From NCBI RefSeq assembly GCF_023283845.1, contig NZ_JAKILC010000004.1, positions 186,001 through 250,000 of the forward strand: a stretch of 64,000 nt of DNA, written 5' to 3'. Below the pieces are notes generated by a model. The model ran no database searches. It was not told the DNA's origin and saw only the letters and a program-made list of their open reading frames with translations. Shown in pieces: positions 50,943-59,749 of the stretch (position 1 is the stretch's first letter; every line of letters begins with the position of its first letter). The translations under genes and the position numbers were made by a program. The stretch comes from Shewanella marinintestina (GTDB lineage Bacteria > Pseudomonadota > Gammaproteobacteria > Enterobacterales > Shewanellaceae).

Positions 50943-53900
50943 ATGCCAAGCTTAAATCGCATCATACTTATCGATACCCATCTACCGGGAGTGGTAGAGC
51001 TGGCTCTGGATGGCCACACCAATATTTGTGGTACTAACGCGTCGGGTAAAACCACATTGCAGCGTTTGGTACCGGTTTTCTATGGTGAATATCCAAGCCG
51101 AGTGGTGCCTTCAACCCGTGATAGTTTTGAGCGCTGGTACTTGCCGCATGATTCAAGCTTTATCATCTATGAGTATATTAAGGCAGACGGGCTAGCGTAT
51201 CAGGCGGTATTGGCCTCAGCGGGAGACGGCAAAGGCGTAAATTATCGCTTTATCGCCAAAGGCTTTGAGCTTGATGATTACATTAAGACCAAGCAGGGCG
51301 ACAGCATTCAGTGTTTCACCATGGCAGAGCTTGGCCGTGAGATGAAACGCGCTGGTGTGGCGGTAACTAACCTGCTAAACACCCGTGAATTTAGAGCGAT
51401 TATCCAGAACGATCGCGCATTATTAAGCACAGGCAGTAACCGTACAGAGCTGCGTAACTATGCGCGCCAGTTCTCTTTGTGTGAGTCTGAGCACTCACTG
51501 CGCCACATCGAAAAGCTAGCTAAAGCGGTGCACTCGAAAGAGGGCAAGATGGAAACCATCAAATCGATGATCGCCGCCATCTTAGAAGAGGACGGAGTGA
51601 ACCCGCCAAGCTCACGTTTAAATCCTCAGCGCGTTGAAGCATGGATCCGTGAAAGCCAGTTAATCCAAGGCTTTGAGCAAATTCGTCCTGAGTTTGAAAA
51701 GCTTGAGCAAGAGTTTAATCAACTACTTAGCACCGAGCAGCGCTTGGCCAGTTTGCGCCGTGGTTACAGTAAAGATGAAACCACCGAAATTGAGCGTCAA
51801 GAGCATCACCAAGATTTGTCTAAAGCGCTAAACGCCAAGCTGCGTCAACTCGATGAAGAGTGGAAAGAGCAGCGCGACGAGCTTAACCTTGATTTATCTG
51901 CTGCTAAAGGTGACGTGGCTAAGTGCGAGCATGAGCTGGACTCGATTGAAGATCAGCATGCTAACTTTCAAGATGCTGATATTGAGCAAGCCAAATTAGA
52001 TTTAGAGCAGCTACCGAGCTGGCGTGGCAGCCTAGAAAACCTAAGCGAGCGCCATAAGCTGCAAACTGAAAAGCATCAAGATATTGAGGCGGCTTATAAT
52101 GCCCGCCGCAGCAAGATTGGCGAAGGCCTAAACCGTGAGCTAGAAAACTTGCATCAAGAGCAAGATAGCCTGCGTGAGTCTCGCGATAAGCAAAGAGAAG
52201 TCGGCCGCAGTGAGCTGGCTGAACTTGAGCAAGAGTGGCGTGAATCGACTGAAAAAGGTCAAGCTCAGTTTAGCGAGCAAGCCTATCAGCTAAAAGTGAA
52301 TGCCGCCGAGCTAAAAGTGCGTATTGATAGCGTGACTTACTCTGAAGAAGAAAAGCTGTCACTGGCTGTGTTCGACGAGCGTATTTCTCGTGCTGATGAA
52401 GACCAAGAAGCTTGTAACGCCAAGGTGGATCGCTTAACCAGCGAAGAGCGCAAGCTTAGAGCTAAGCGCGACCAAGCAAATGAGAGTCTGCGTGTTGCTG
52501 GGATTCGCGTAACTGAGCGCCAAAGTGAGCTTGAAGAGCTACAACATATCTTGTTCCCGCAGTCGCATACGTTACTGGAGTTTTTACGTAAAGAAGCTAA
52601 CGGCTGGGAAAATACCTTAGGCAAGGTGATTAACTCAGAACTGCTGCACCGTAGTGATCTGCACCCAAGCATTAGCAGTGAAAACATCGAGGCCTTATAC
52701 GGTATCGCACTGGACCTAAAAGCCATCGATGCCCCTGAGTATGCCGCCTCTGAGCAAGAGCTAAGAGTTAAACATGCTGCCGCTGAAGAGGCACTGTCTA
52801 GCGCCAAAGAGCTACAAGGCGAAGCGGAAGATATCCTAGTTGCTAGCAATACTGAGCTAGATAACTTACTGCGTGAGCTGACCTTTGCCCGCACCGCTTA
52901 CAAGAATAGCCGTGACGATCTGCGCCGCTTATTTGATGACAAGCGCGCTGAGCAAGAAAAGATCAACCAAGCGCTGAATGAGCGCAAAGCAGCATCGCAA
53001 AAGCAACTGGCGCGCATTGATAGCGATATCAAGCAACTACAAGCGCAGCAGCAAGAGTGGCTTGAAGAGCAAAGAGAGCAAGCGCTAGAAGCGCGCATGG
53101 AGAAAAATGCTTACTGGCAAGAAGTGGTTGGCGCGTTAGACAATCAACTTGGACAAGTCAAAGCCAATATTCAAAACCGCCGTGACCACGCCGCAAGCGA
53201 GCAAAAAGCCTGTGAGCAGTGGTACAAGAATGAGCTTAAGTCTCGCGGTGTCGACGAAGCGAAAATCGTTGCCCTTAAAGCCGATATTCGCACGTTAGAG
53301 AGTAATATCAGCAAGGCTGAGCAGCGCCGCAGCGAAGTGCTACGTTATGAAGACTGGTATCAGCATACTTGGCTTAAGCGTAAGCCTAAGCTGCAATCTG
53401 AACTCAGCAAGGTTAAACACGCAAGTCTTGATTTAGAGCAGCAACTTAAGAGTAAAGCTAACGAAGTTAAAGCTCAGCGTAACGAGCTTGATGGTGAGCG
53501 TAAGCAATCTGATGCGGTGCAAATTGAAGCGTCTGAGAACTTAACCAAGCTACGCAGCGTGATGCGTAAACTGAGTGAGCTTAAGCTACCACCGAATAAT
53601 GATGATGCGCAGGGCAGTTTGTCAGAGCGTTTGCGTCAAGGTGAAGACCAGTTATTAAAGCGTGATTCAATGATGGGCTCAGTAAAGCAATATGTTGAGC
53701 ATTTCGACTCAGTCATTGCCAGTAAATCAGGTTCAGGTCTGTCTGAAACCTGGGAGCGTGCCCGTGAAGAATCAAGCTTTGTAAACGACAAAGGCATCCG
53801 CATTCTCGATTACCGTAAGCTAGTGCCACAACTTGAGCAGCTGCTCAACGTGATGGTGCCGCAATCGATTATGGCACTGCGTGAGCAGGGACGTATTTTC

Positions 53901-54617
53901 GGTGTCGACTTAACGGCATTCTACGATGTACTGGCGGATATCGATCGCCGTATCGCCTCGCAAAGTGCGCGCATTACCCGTGAAGTGGGTGAAGAGTTGT
54001 TCCTTGATGGTGTCTCTGAGTCAGCAGTTAAAATCCGCTCGCGCATTAGTGAGCTTGAATTCTGGCCTGAGCTTGAGCAGTTTGTTAAAGCCTTTAAGCG
54101 TTGGAAAGCCGACGGCTTTAACGACTTGCCGGGTGAGGATTACACCAACAGCATGCGCCGTGCATTAGATATTATCGGCCGCGCAGCATTGTCTGGTGGT
54201 ATTGCCAAACTGCTGGAGATTGAGTTGCGCCTCAAAGAAGGTAACAGTGACTTAATTATTCGCACCGACAGACAGTTAAACGAATCATCGAGCCACGGTA
54301 TGGCTTACCTGATTTTATGTAAGTTCCTACTGGCGTTCACCCGTTTACTGCGTGGCCGCGCTGACGTCACCATTCACTGGCCGATTGATGAGCTAGGCAC
54401 CTTACATCACGGTAACGTGAAGAAGATTTTTGATGCCTGTGAAAACAACAATATCTCAGTACTGGGCGCGTTCCCGAATCCTGAATCTGAGGTACTAAAC
54501 TTGTTTGCTAACCGTTACATCATCAACAAACAAACGAAGAAACTACAGGTAGTTAAGCCTCAAGTTAATCCTATCGCCGATAAACTTAATCAGCGTCGTA
54601 CTCAGGAGGCCTTGTAA
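50943..54617 (+). CDS. SMC-like ATPase of the DUF3584 family (MukB/JetC-like)
   Basis: A 1224-residue SMC-type protein. The N-terminal ATPase half has Walker A Gly30-Thr-Asn-Ala-Ser-Gly-Lys-Thr-Thr38 and Tyr66-Leu-Pro68. The GKT and YLP pair is the published hallmark of DUF3584, whose usual length is about 940-1240. From about 230 to 930 the chain is Glu/Gln/Lys/Arg-rich with coiled-coil character, including a likely hinge near 540-600. The C-terminal half has a signature-like Ser-Ser-Ser-His-Gly (1115-1119) and Walker B Asp1149-Glu1150. It is the first gene of a three-gene operon and overlaps the next gene by one base. It probably forms a condensin-like complex on DNA. Role (chromosome organisation or plasmid defence) is inference. 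Confidence 0.9.
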   Translation: MPSLNRIILIDTHLPGVVELALDGHTNICGTNASGKTTLQRLVPVFYGEYPSRVVPSTRDSFERWYLPHDSSFIIYEYIKADGLAYQAVLASAGDGKGVNYRFIAKGFELDDYIKTKQGDSIQCFTMAELGREMKRAGVAVTNLLNTREFRAIIQNDRALLSTGSNRTELRNYARQFSLCESEHSLRHIEKLAKAVHSKEGKMETIKSMIAAILEEDGVNPPSSRLNPQRVEAWIRESQLIQGFEQIRPEFEKLEQEFNQLLSTEQRLASLRRGYSKDETTEIERQEHHQDLSKALNAKLRQLDEEWKEQRDELNLDLSAAKGDVAKCEHELDSIEDQHANFQDADIEQAKLDLEQLPSWRGSLENLSERHKLQTEKHQDIEAAYNARRSKIGEGLNRELENLHQEQDSLRESRDKQREVGRSELAELEQEWRESTEKGQAQFSEQAYQLKVNAAELKVRIDSVTYSEEEKLSLAVFDERISRADEDQEACNAKVDRLTSEERKLRAKRDQANESLRVAGIRVTERQSELEELQHILFPQSHTLLEFLRKEANGWENTLGKVINSELLHRSDLHPSISSENIEALYGIALDLKAIDAPEYAASEQELRVKHAAAEEALSSAKELQGEAEDILVASNTELDNLLRELTFARTAYKNSRDDLRRLFDDKRAEQEKINQALNERKAASQKQLARIDSDIKQLQAQQQEWLEEQREQALEARMEKNAYWQEVVGALDNQLGQVKANIQNRRDHAASEQKACEQWYKNELKSRGVDEAKIVALKADIRTLESNISKAEQRRSEVLRYEDWYQHTWLKRKPKLQSELSKVKHASLDLEQQLKSKANEVKAQRNELDGERKQSDAVQIEASENLTKLRSVMRKLSELKLPPNNDDAQGSLSERLRQGEDQLLKRDSMMGSVKQYVEHFDSVIASKSGSGLSETWERAREESSFVNDKGIRILDYRKLVPQLEQLLNVMVPQSIMALREQGRIFGVDLTAFYDVLADIDRRIASQSARITREVGEELFLDGVSESAVKIRSRISELEFWPELEQFVKAFKRWKADGFNDLPGEDYTNSMRRALDIIGRAALSGGIAKLLEIELRLKEGNSDLIIRTDRQLNESSSHGMAYLILCKFLLAFTRLLRGRADVTIHWPIDELGTLHHGNVKKIFDACENNNISVLGAFPNPESEVLNLFANRYIINKQTKKLQVVKPQVNPIADKLNQRRTQEAL

Positions 54618-55270
54618 TGAGCCAAGTAACCGAAACCGCCATTGTAGGGACTAGTGCACTCATTGAGCGTCTGTTGAAAGGGCAGTTTATCTGCCGCACG
54701 ACTGATGAAGACGGTTGGCGCGCACTGAAAAGCCCATCGACCCGTGAGCATGTTGAGCAGTACTTAAATCAGATCAATCGCACCATTGGCTCTGCCGGTG
54801 AAGGCGAAGTGTTTTTCTGTGGCTACCAGCAGTTAGGCGACAGCGAGCGCAAGGTCATTTCATCGCAGTTTAAAGATATCTGTAATGCGCTTATCCCGCT
54901 GGTGGAATGGTTAGTGTTAGTGCAAGAGGGCAGCGGCCAAGATGCGCCGTTGTCTGAAGGGGTTGCGGTACGCTTAACTGAGCTGCAAACCCGTATTGAA
55001 GACACGCCAGCGTTTCGTGAGCAGCTAGCTAAAATCAGCCATTACCGCTTATTTGGCTCAACCAGTACCAATGTTGATGCGCAAATTAAGTTGGTGTTTA
55101 AGCGCCTAGTCGAGCTGGGGTATTTAACCCGCCCTAACAGCGAAAAGCAGATCTATATCGCTACCGGTAAGCTCGATTACTTGTACGAAGTGATCCGCTT
55201 TATTGATGAAACGGAAGGTCTGAGCCTTGAAGCCCAAGCAGAAACCGCTACCCAAAGGGATTTGATCTAA
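54617..55270 (+). CDS. MukE/MksE/JetB-like KITE subunit
   Basis: A 217-residue protein with the look of tandem winged-helix KITE subunits of bacterial condensins. An early Leu-Ile-Glu-Arg-Leu-Leu-Lys-Gly-Gln-Phe-Ile-Cys and Trp-Arg-Ala-Leu segment leads to Gly-Glu-Val-Phe-Phe-Cys-Gly-Tyr, followed by a second winged helix (Leu-Val-Glu-Leu-Gly-Tyr-Leu-Thr). The start overlaps the stop of the SMC-like gene (TAATG), and the next gene starts one base after its stop, so the three proteins should be made together. The assignment rests on pattern and context rather than a strict motif. Confidence 0.75.
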   Translation: MSQVTETAIVGTSALIERLLKGQFICRTTDEDGWRALKSPSTREHVEQYLNQINRTIGSAGEGEVFFCGYQQLGDSERKVISSQFKDICNALIPLVEWLVLVQEGSGQDAPLSEGVAVRLTELQTRIEDTPAFREQLAKISHYRLFGSTSTNVDAQIKLVFKRLVELGYLTRPNSEKQIYIATGKLDYLYEVIRFIDETEGLSLEAQAETATQRDLI

Positions 55271-55271
55271 T

Positions 55272-56492
55272 ATGAGCAGTAACTTGCATCAAGCAGGCGT
55301 TAAGCTGCTCAAGCAGTTAGGGCGTCATGCTGAGCTGGTGATGGACGTGTATTTGTCCGGCTCAGTTTCTATCGATGAGACTAATGCTCAAGCCATCGAT
55401 AAGCTGCAAAAGAGCGATATTCTGTGGCGACCAGAGCCAGAGCAGGAGCTGCGCCTTAAGCGTTCAGTGCGTGCTTTGCTGGAAGAAGCGTTAAGCGATG
55501 AGCGTAATCGTCAAATTGACTCTAATGTGGGCTCATCACTGGCGACGATTAAGACCTTGGCAGATCACTATAAAGAGGCGCGTCACAACGTCGATTTTAG
55601 TGCATCAGAAGCTTACCTTGCCGATTTAAGCGAGCATGTTTATAGCTTTGCCGATGGCCTGCGTTATTCGATTCGAGTGTTGTGGAGCCGGATTAACAAC
55701 GAGTTTGGTTATGTGGGTAGCATCAACGCTAAAATTCGTGAAAACGAGTTAGCTCAGAGCCAAGTGTCAGAGCTGCTAAACGGTTTAGAGATGTTCCAGT
55801 TTAGTGAACTCGGTGAAATTGCCGGCGATACCCGTGAGCTACGTAAGTTACTGGTGACAACACTGCAAGAAACCTTGAGTGACTGTACTCAAGAACTCAG
55901 TGTGGTACAGGCGCGCTTACTTGAGCTACTGGGTCGTTTCCGTCAAATACGTGGCCGTACCCGTTTGCTAAAAGGTTGGCTGCTATACACCGACTTGCAT
56001 CCAGATTATAAGCCTGCCGATCACGTTAGCCATAAGCAGTTACCTGCACTGTTTAATATTGCCGAGCCCTTGTTGGCGCCTGCGGCAGTGGATGTAAGCA
56101 ACCATAGTTTAGAGCCTGAGCTGTTTGAGATTGTCTCTAATATCAAACGTATCGACCGTTTACATGATGTGAGTACGGTGCGCGAGCAAGACGTATCGGT
56201 CGATCTCACACAAGCTGAAGACTTTGATATTCCAGATAACCCACTAAAGCTAGCGGTAGATGGTTATTTCTGTGCGGTGATTGACTCAGGTAAGAGTCAG
56301 TCAGCGCTGGATTACCTGGATGAACATGAGCTACCTTGGGATAGAGAGTCATGGTTGTATCAAGTGATTTGTGGCTATGAGGGGCTTCCTGAGGAGCACC
56401 GGAGCTACTTTGAGCTCGAACATATCGGTGAGCCAGATCCAGTCTATACCGGTAACTTCATCATCAAAGATGTCGAGCTATGGCTGGCATAG
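55272..56492 (+). CDS. MukF/MksF/JetA-like kleisin subunit
   Basis: A 406-residue protein that is almost wholly helical. An N-terminal winged-helix-like stretch (Leu-Gly-Arg-His-Ala-Glu-Leu-Val-Met-Asp-Val-Tyr-Leu-Ser-Gly) precedes a long helical middle (about 150-260, with Glu-Leu-Leu-Gly-Arg-Phe-Arg-Gln) and an acidic C-terminus that could contact the SMC head. This matches the general design of MukF-type kleisins. Members of such families are sometimes mislabelled phosphoenolpyruvate carboxylase in databases, which the sequence does not support. It is the last gene before a terminator, and no Toprim nuclease gene (JetD/MksG) follows. Confidence 0.7.
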   Translation: MSSNLHQAGVKLLKQLGRHAELVMDVYLSGSVSIDETNAQAIDKLQKSDILWRPEPEQELRLKRSVRALLEEALSDERNRQIDSNVGSSLATIKTLADHYKEARHNVDFSASEAYLADLSEHVYSFADGLRYSIRVLWSRINNEFGYVGSINAKIRENELAQSQVSELLNGLEMFQFSELGEIAGDTRELRKLLVTTLQETLSDCTQELSVVQARLLELLGRFRQIRGRTRLLKGWLLYTDLHPDYKPADHVSHKQLPALFNIAEPLLAPAAVDVSNHSLEPELFEIVSNIKRIDRLHDVSTVREQDVSVDLTQAEDFDIPDNPLKLAVDGYFCAVIDSGKSQSALDYLDEHELPWDRESWLYQVICGYEGLPEEHRSYFELEHIGEPDPVYTGNFIIKDVELWLA

Positions 56493-56522
56493 TCCCGCTA
56501 ATGTGACTAGAAAGTGTGACTA

Positions 56523-56552
56523 AAAAAGCACCTATTTAAAGGTGCTTTTTTT
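56523..56552 (+). terminator. Rho-independent terminator of the SMC-like operon
   Basis: Perfect 11-bp stem AAAAAGCACCT/AGGTGCTTTTT (56523-56533 with 56540-56550) with more T. Confidence 0.93.
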
Positions 56553-56876
56553 ATGAGCATTAATCGGTGGTTTTAAGCTGTGGCAGCGTTTAATCTAACT
56601 TTCACAGTAGTTGTGTAGTGTTAAGTTTTTAAAGTTCTCATCATTTTGGTGTTTTAAACTATCTGATTTTTAAGTTTCTGTGGTTAAAATGCTGCCATTT
56701 TGTTGCTGTTGTAAAAGTTGTGCCTAAGTGTAGTTTGTTGTTGTTTTGCTTATCTCATTGTTTTTGTTTGATTTATTTTAATGCTAAAAGCTTGGTTACA
56801 CAGCTGTTTCAAAAACTAATTTCAGCTTTTGCATTGTAATTTTTGCCAGCATGTTTCACTATCCCTGCCACAACGA

Positions 56877-56897
56877 GATAGAAATCAAGTTTCTATC
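56877..56897. promoter_or_regulatory. Inverted repeat in the symporter leader
   Basis: GATAGAAA, 5-base spacer, TTTCTATC, 55 bp before the start codon. A possible operator for the neighbouring response regulator, or a leader hairpin. Confidence 0.4.
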
Positions 56898-56951
56898 AAC
56901 ATTGAAGGCAATAAAAGGCATGCGCTAAGACATGTCTAATAAGGCAAGCAA

Positions 56952-58202
56952 ATGAAAAAATCACTTTCGACACGGATCTTTATTGGTCTGTTCTCTGGGC
57001 TTATTTTCGGCTCAATCATTCAATACTTCCTCGCTGACATCAGCTTATTTTCTGGCACCATCGTTGACTTAGCCTCAGGCGCAGGCACCATGTTCGTTAA
57101 TATGATCATGATGCTGGTAGTGCCGTTAGTTTTCGTCAGTATCGTCTGCGGCGTGTGCGAACTGAAAGATCTCAACAGCTTTGGTCGCTTAGGCGGCAAG
57201 ACATTCGGCTTCTACATTATCAATACCTTAGTCGCTATTTTCGCAGCATTAGGCGTGGCGTTACTGCTGGCACCGGGTAAAGGCGTTGATATGTCAAGTA
57301 ATGGCGGCGTAGATATCGTAGCCACTGAGTTGCCTAACTTAGTAGAACTAGTGGTGAGCATAGTGCCAAGCAACCCGATTGCAGCGTTTAGCTCGGGTAA
57401 CATGTTACAAGTTATCTTTATGGCATTACTATTGGGTGGCGTTATCAAGTCACTGGGTGAGACAGCACAAAGCGCAGTTAACGGATTCCAAGTTGCCAAC
57501 AAGATTATGATGAAGCTGATTAGCGTTGTTATGCAGCTTGCGCCTATTGGTGTATTCGCACTTATGCTTAAGTTAGGTGCTACATTAGAAGCGGCAATCT
57601 TTGGCAGCGTGGTGGAATACCTAGTGCTAATCCTAGGTTTATTATTACTTTGGATTTTCGTTGTGTATCCATTTGCAGTAGGCGTGTTTACTCAGGTATC
57701 GGCGAAAGAGTTTCGTGCTAAGACCCGTGAGCAAATCCTGTTTTCGCTATCGACTGCTAGCTCAAATGCAACCATTCCAGTGACGATGCGCACCTTAACC
57801 GAGAAGCTTGGGGTTAATCGTTCCGTTGCAGGTTTTGGCGTGCCACTCGGTGCTACCATGAACATGGGCGGTGTATCGATTTACATCACTATCGCAATCT
57901 TCTTTGTGGCGAACGCGTTTGGTGCTCCTATTACTATGGAGCAGCTACCGGCCTTAATGTTCAGTATCTTCTTACTATCAGTTGGCGCAGGTGGCGTACC
58001 GGGTGGCGGCATGGTGATGATTGGCGTGCTGATCCATCAGATGGGCTTACCTGTTGAAGCATTTGCGATTGTGGCGGCACTGGATCGTCTAATCGATATG
58101 GTACTGACTTCATGTAACGTAGTGGGTGACACCGCAGTATTGACGATTGTTGATGAAACAGAAAAGTCAAGCGACGCAAAACTCGCAACCGCTGAAGCTT
58201 AA
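56952..58202 (+). CDS. Dicarboxylate/amino acid:cation symporter (DAACS family)
   Basis: A 416-residue inner-membrane carrier of the glutamate/C4-dicarboxylate symporter family. The conserved core is present: a Ser-Thr-Ala-Ser-Ser-Asn-Ala-Thr-Ile-Pro re-entrant loop, Met-Asn-Met-Gly-Gly-Val-Ser (the sodium-site NMGG motif with Gly instead of the usual Asp/Thr following), and Asp-Arg-Leu-Ile-Asp-Met with Asn-Val-Val-Gly-Asp at the C-terminus. Substrate could be a dicarboxylate, glutamate or serine. It converges on the two-component regulator genes, which may control it. Confidence 0.88.
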   Translation: MKKSLSTRIFIGLFSGLIFGSIIQYFLADISLFSGTIVDLASGAGTMFVNMIMMLVVPLVFVSIVCGVCELKDLNSFGRLGGKTFGFYIINTLVAIFAALGVALLLAPGKGVDMSSNGGVDIVATELPNLVELVVSIVPSNPIAAFSSGNMLQVIFMALLLGGVIKSLGETAQSAVNGFQVANKIMMKLISVVMQLAPIGVFALMLKLGATLEAAIFGSVVEYLVLILGLLLLWIFVVYPFAVGVFTQVSAKEFRAKTREQILFSLSTASSNATIPVTMRTLTEKLGVNRSVAGFGVPLGATMNMGGVSIYITIAIFFVANAFGAPITMEQLPALMFSIFLLSVGAGGVPGGGMVMIGVLIHQMGLPVEAFAIVAALDRLIDMVLTSCNVVGDTAVLTIVDETEKSSDAKLATAEA

Positions 58203-58221
58203 ATTGTTTAAGTGACTGATT

Positions 58222-58254
58222 AAAAATGCCAGCATTATGCTGGCATTTTTGTTT
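58222..58254. terminator. Bidirectional terminator, symporter / response regulator
   Basis: 13-bp perfect stem AAAAATGCCAGCA/TGCTGGCATTTTT with a 3-base loop, flanked by A and T on both sides. Confidence 0.95.
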
Positions 58255-58267
58255 GTTGCCCCAGAGC

Positions 58268-59650
58268 TTATTTCTCTTTAGTGATGCGGCGGCTGAGTGC
58301 ACTTTGGCTAATACCTAGCATCTGCGCTGCAGCGGTTTGGCTATTGGCGGTGCGGTTCATTGCCTCTTGGATCAGTGCATCACTCATTTGCGCCAGTGTT
58401 GGTAGGTTCTTGGGGAAAATAATCTGGTCGCTGTCGCTGCTAACATTCGACTTGCTGAGGTTTATCGCTTCCATAAAAGGAGTGATATTCAGCGCGATGC
58501 CATCACTGCGGCTTACCGCGTCAAACACCATGCCTTTTAGCTCATGTAAGTTACCCGGAAAGTCATATTCAGATAACTGCTGCGCAAGAGAAGTGGGTTG
58601 CTGTGGCTCCGATAGACCCATCTCTTTGGCTGCAAGCGTAATAAAATGATTAATCAGCATCGACAAATCGAGCTTACGCTGCCTAAGTGGTGGTAGCTTT
58701 ATGGTGTGCGAGCGCAAGCGATACAGGAGATCACTTCTAAACTTTGCTGCTTGATTCAATGCTAATAAGTCATGCTGGGTCGAGGTGATAATTTTACACA
58801 GCACAGGGTAGGCTCTATCACTACCGAGCGGGTAATACTGTTTATGCTCAATCACATCGACAAGTTTGGCCTGCGCCTCAATCGGTAAGTCGCCAATTTC
58901 ATTAAGATATAGCAAGCCTGACTGTACTTGATGCAGTACACCCGCCTGAGCACTGACTTTACCGTCATCATCTGTGTGTAGCTGACCAAATAGCTGCAAC
59001 TCAAACGCTGAAGTGCTAATACCTGCAAGGTTAACATTGATAAATGGCGCGTCAGGGCAAATCAGTTGATGGCAAGATTTCGCGAATTCATCTTTACCTG
59101 TGCCGCTTTCTCCTTGGATCAAAATAGGCTCTGGGCTTAATGCCACCGCTTCTAAGTATCTAAATTGGTCTAGTAGAGCTGGTTCACAGGTAAGGATGTT
59201 ATTAAACACTTCTGGTCGATTGAGTGTGCGACTTAAAAAACTTTCTTTAATGCGCAAGTAGTTGCGCTCAAGCCCGACAACTTCTATGGCGCGACGCACG
59301 GTGCGGGCAAGATCCTCGACTTTATCGGTTTTAATAAAGTAGTCATACGCGCCGTTTTTAATGCAGCGCACTGCGGTGTCGACTTCGTTTACGCCAGTGA
59401 CAATTAATACCCGAGTCTTAGGAAACTCACTGCGGATCATTTCTAGCAAGTCTTCGCCAGAGTGAAACGGCATGGTTAAGTCAAGCAAGACTAAGGCGTA
59501 GTCACCGGTTTGTAGGCGGCTCATCACTTGGCGGCTATCAACACAAGTATCTATTTTAGCTTCCGGTACTAGGCGGTTAAGTGTAATTGATAGCGTACGT
59601 AGCCACGATGCTTCATCGTCAACAAGGAGAATATTTCTAGCAAGTTTCAT
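58268..59650 (-). CDS. NtrC-type response regulator lacking the GAFTGA loop
   Basis: A 460-residue DctD/NtrC-architecture regulator. The receiver domain spans 1-125, with Asp11/Asp12, phosphoacceptor Asp57 and Lys107. An AAA+ domain spans about 150-380, with intact Walker A (Gly180-Glu-Ser-Gly-Thr-Gly-Lys186) and an arginine-finger-like Phe-Arg-Ser-Asp-Leu-Leu-Tyr-Arg. A Fis-type helix-turn-helix lies at the C-terminus. Two key features are lost: the sigma-54-contacting GAFTGA motif is Thr-Asp-Asp-Asp-Gly-Lys (226-231, aligned without gaps), and the Walker B Asp is Asn250 (Leu-Asn-Glu-Ile-Gly-Asp). It probably acts with sigma-70 or as a repressor, as known for a few GAFTGA-less relatives. The kinase gene is 99 bp upstream. 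Confidence 0.9.
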   Translation of the reverse strand: MKLARNILLVDDEASWLRTLSITLNRLVPEAKIDTCVDSRQVMSRLQTGDYALVLLDLTMPFHSGEDLLEMIRSEFPKTRVLIVTGVNEVDTAVRCIKNGAYDYFIKTDKVEDLARTVRRAIEVVGLERNYLRIKESFLSRTLNRPEVFNNILTCEPALLDQFRYLEAVALSPEPILIQGESGTGKDEFAKSCHQLICPDAPFINVNLAGISTSAFELQLFGQLHTDDDGKVSAQAGVLHQVQSGLLYLNEIGDLPIEAQAKLVDVIEHKQYYPLGSDRAYPVLCKIITSTQHDLLALNQAAKFRSDLLYRLRSHTIKLPPLRQRKLDLSMLINHFITLAAKEMGLSEPQQPTSLAQQLSEYDFPGNLHELKGMVFDAVSRSDGIALNITPFMEAINLSKSNVSSDSDQIIFPKNLPTLAQMSDALIQEAMNRTANSQTAAAQMLGISQSALSRRITKEK

Positions 59651-59749
59651 GTTGATAGCAATCCTATTAAATATGTGTTCGAGCCTTTCAAGCTTGTTAA
59701 TTTAAGGCGCAATAATGAGTCGTTTCCGCTTTGCTTGTTAGTCACAGTA

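Larger units (their letters stand above)
56493..56951. other. Intergenic leader of the DAACS symporter
   Basis: 459 bp with no gene. It carries the SMC-operon terminator at the left, a perfect 8-bp inverted repeat GATAGAAA/TTTCTATC at 56877-56897 and a 10-bp palindrome AGACATGTCT at 56928-56937. I found no sigma-54 promoter in it. Confidence 0.6.

Noticed and set aside
52337-52894. 185-codon antisense open frame inside the SMC-like gene
   Set aside because: Ser/Leu-rich mirror of the Glu/Lys-rich coiled-coil coding strand, the usual artefact of such sequence.
50943-56492. Calling the SMC-like operon a complete Wadjet system
   Set aside because: No JetD/Toprim nuclease gene is adjacent and the gene order differs, so only the general condensin-like assignment is made.
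55272-56492. Phosphoenolpyruvate carboxylase activity for the third SMC-operon gene
   Set aside because: Far too short and lacking the PEPC catalytic motifs. The helical kleisin-like layout fits better.
56570-56951. Sigma-54 (-24/-12) promoter for the DAACS symporter
   Set aside because: No TGGC-N8-TTGC type match with correct spacing. The nearest match, TGCCATTTTGTTGCT, has a wrong -24 element and spacing.
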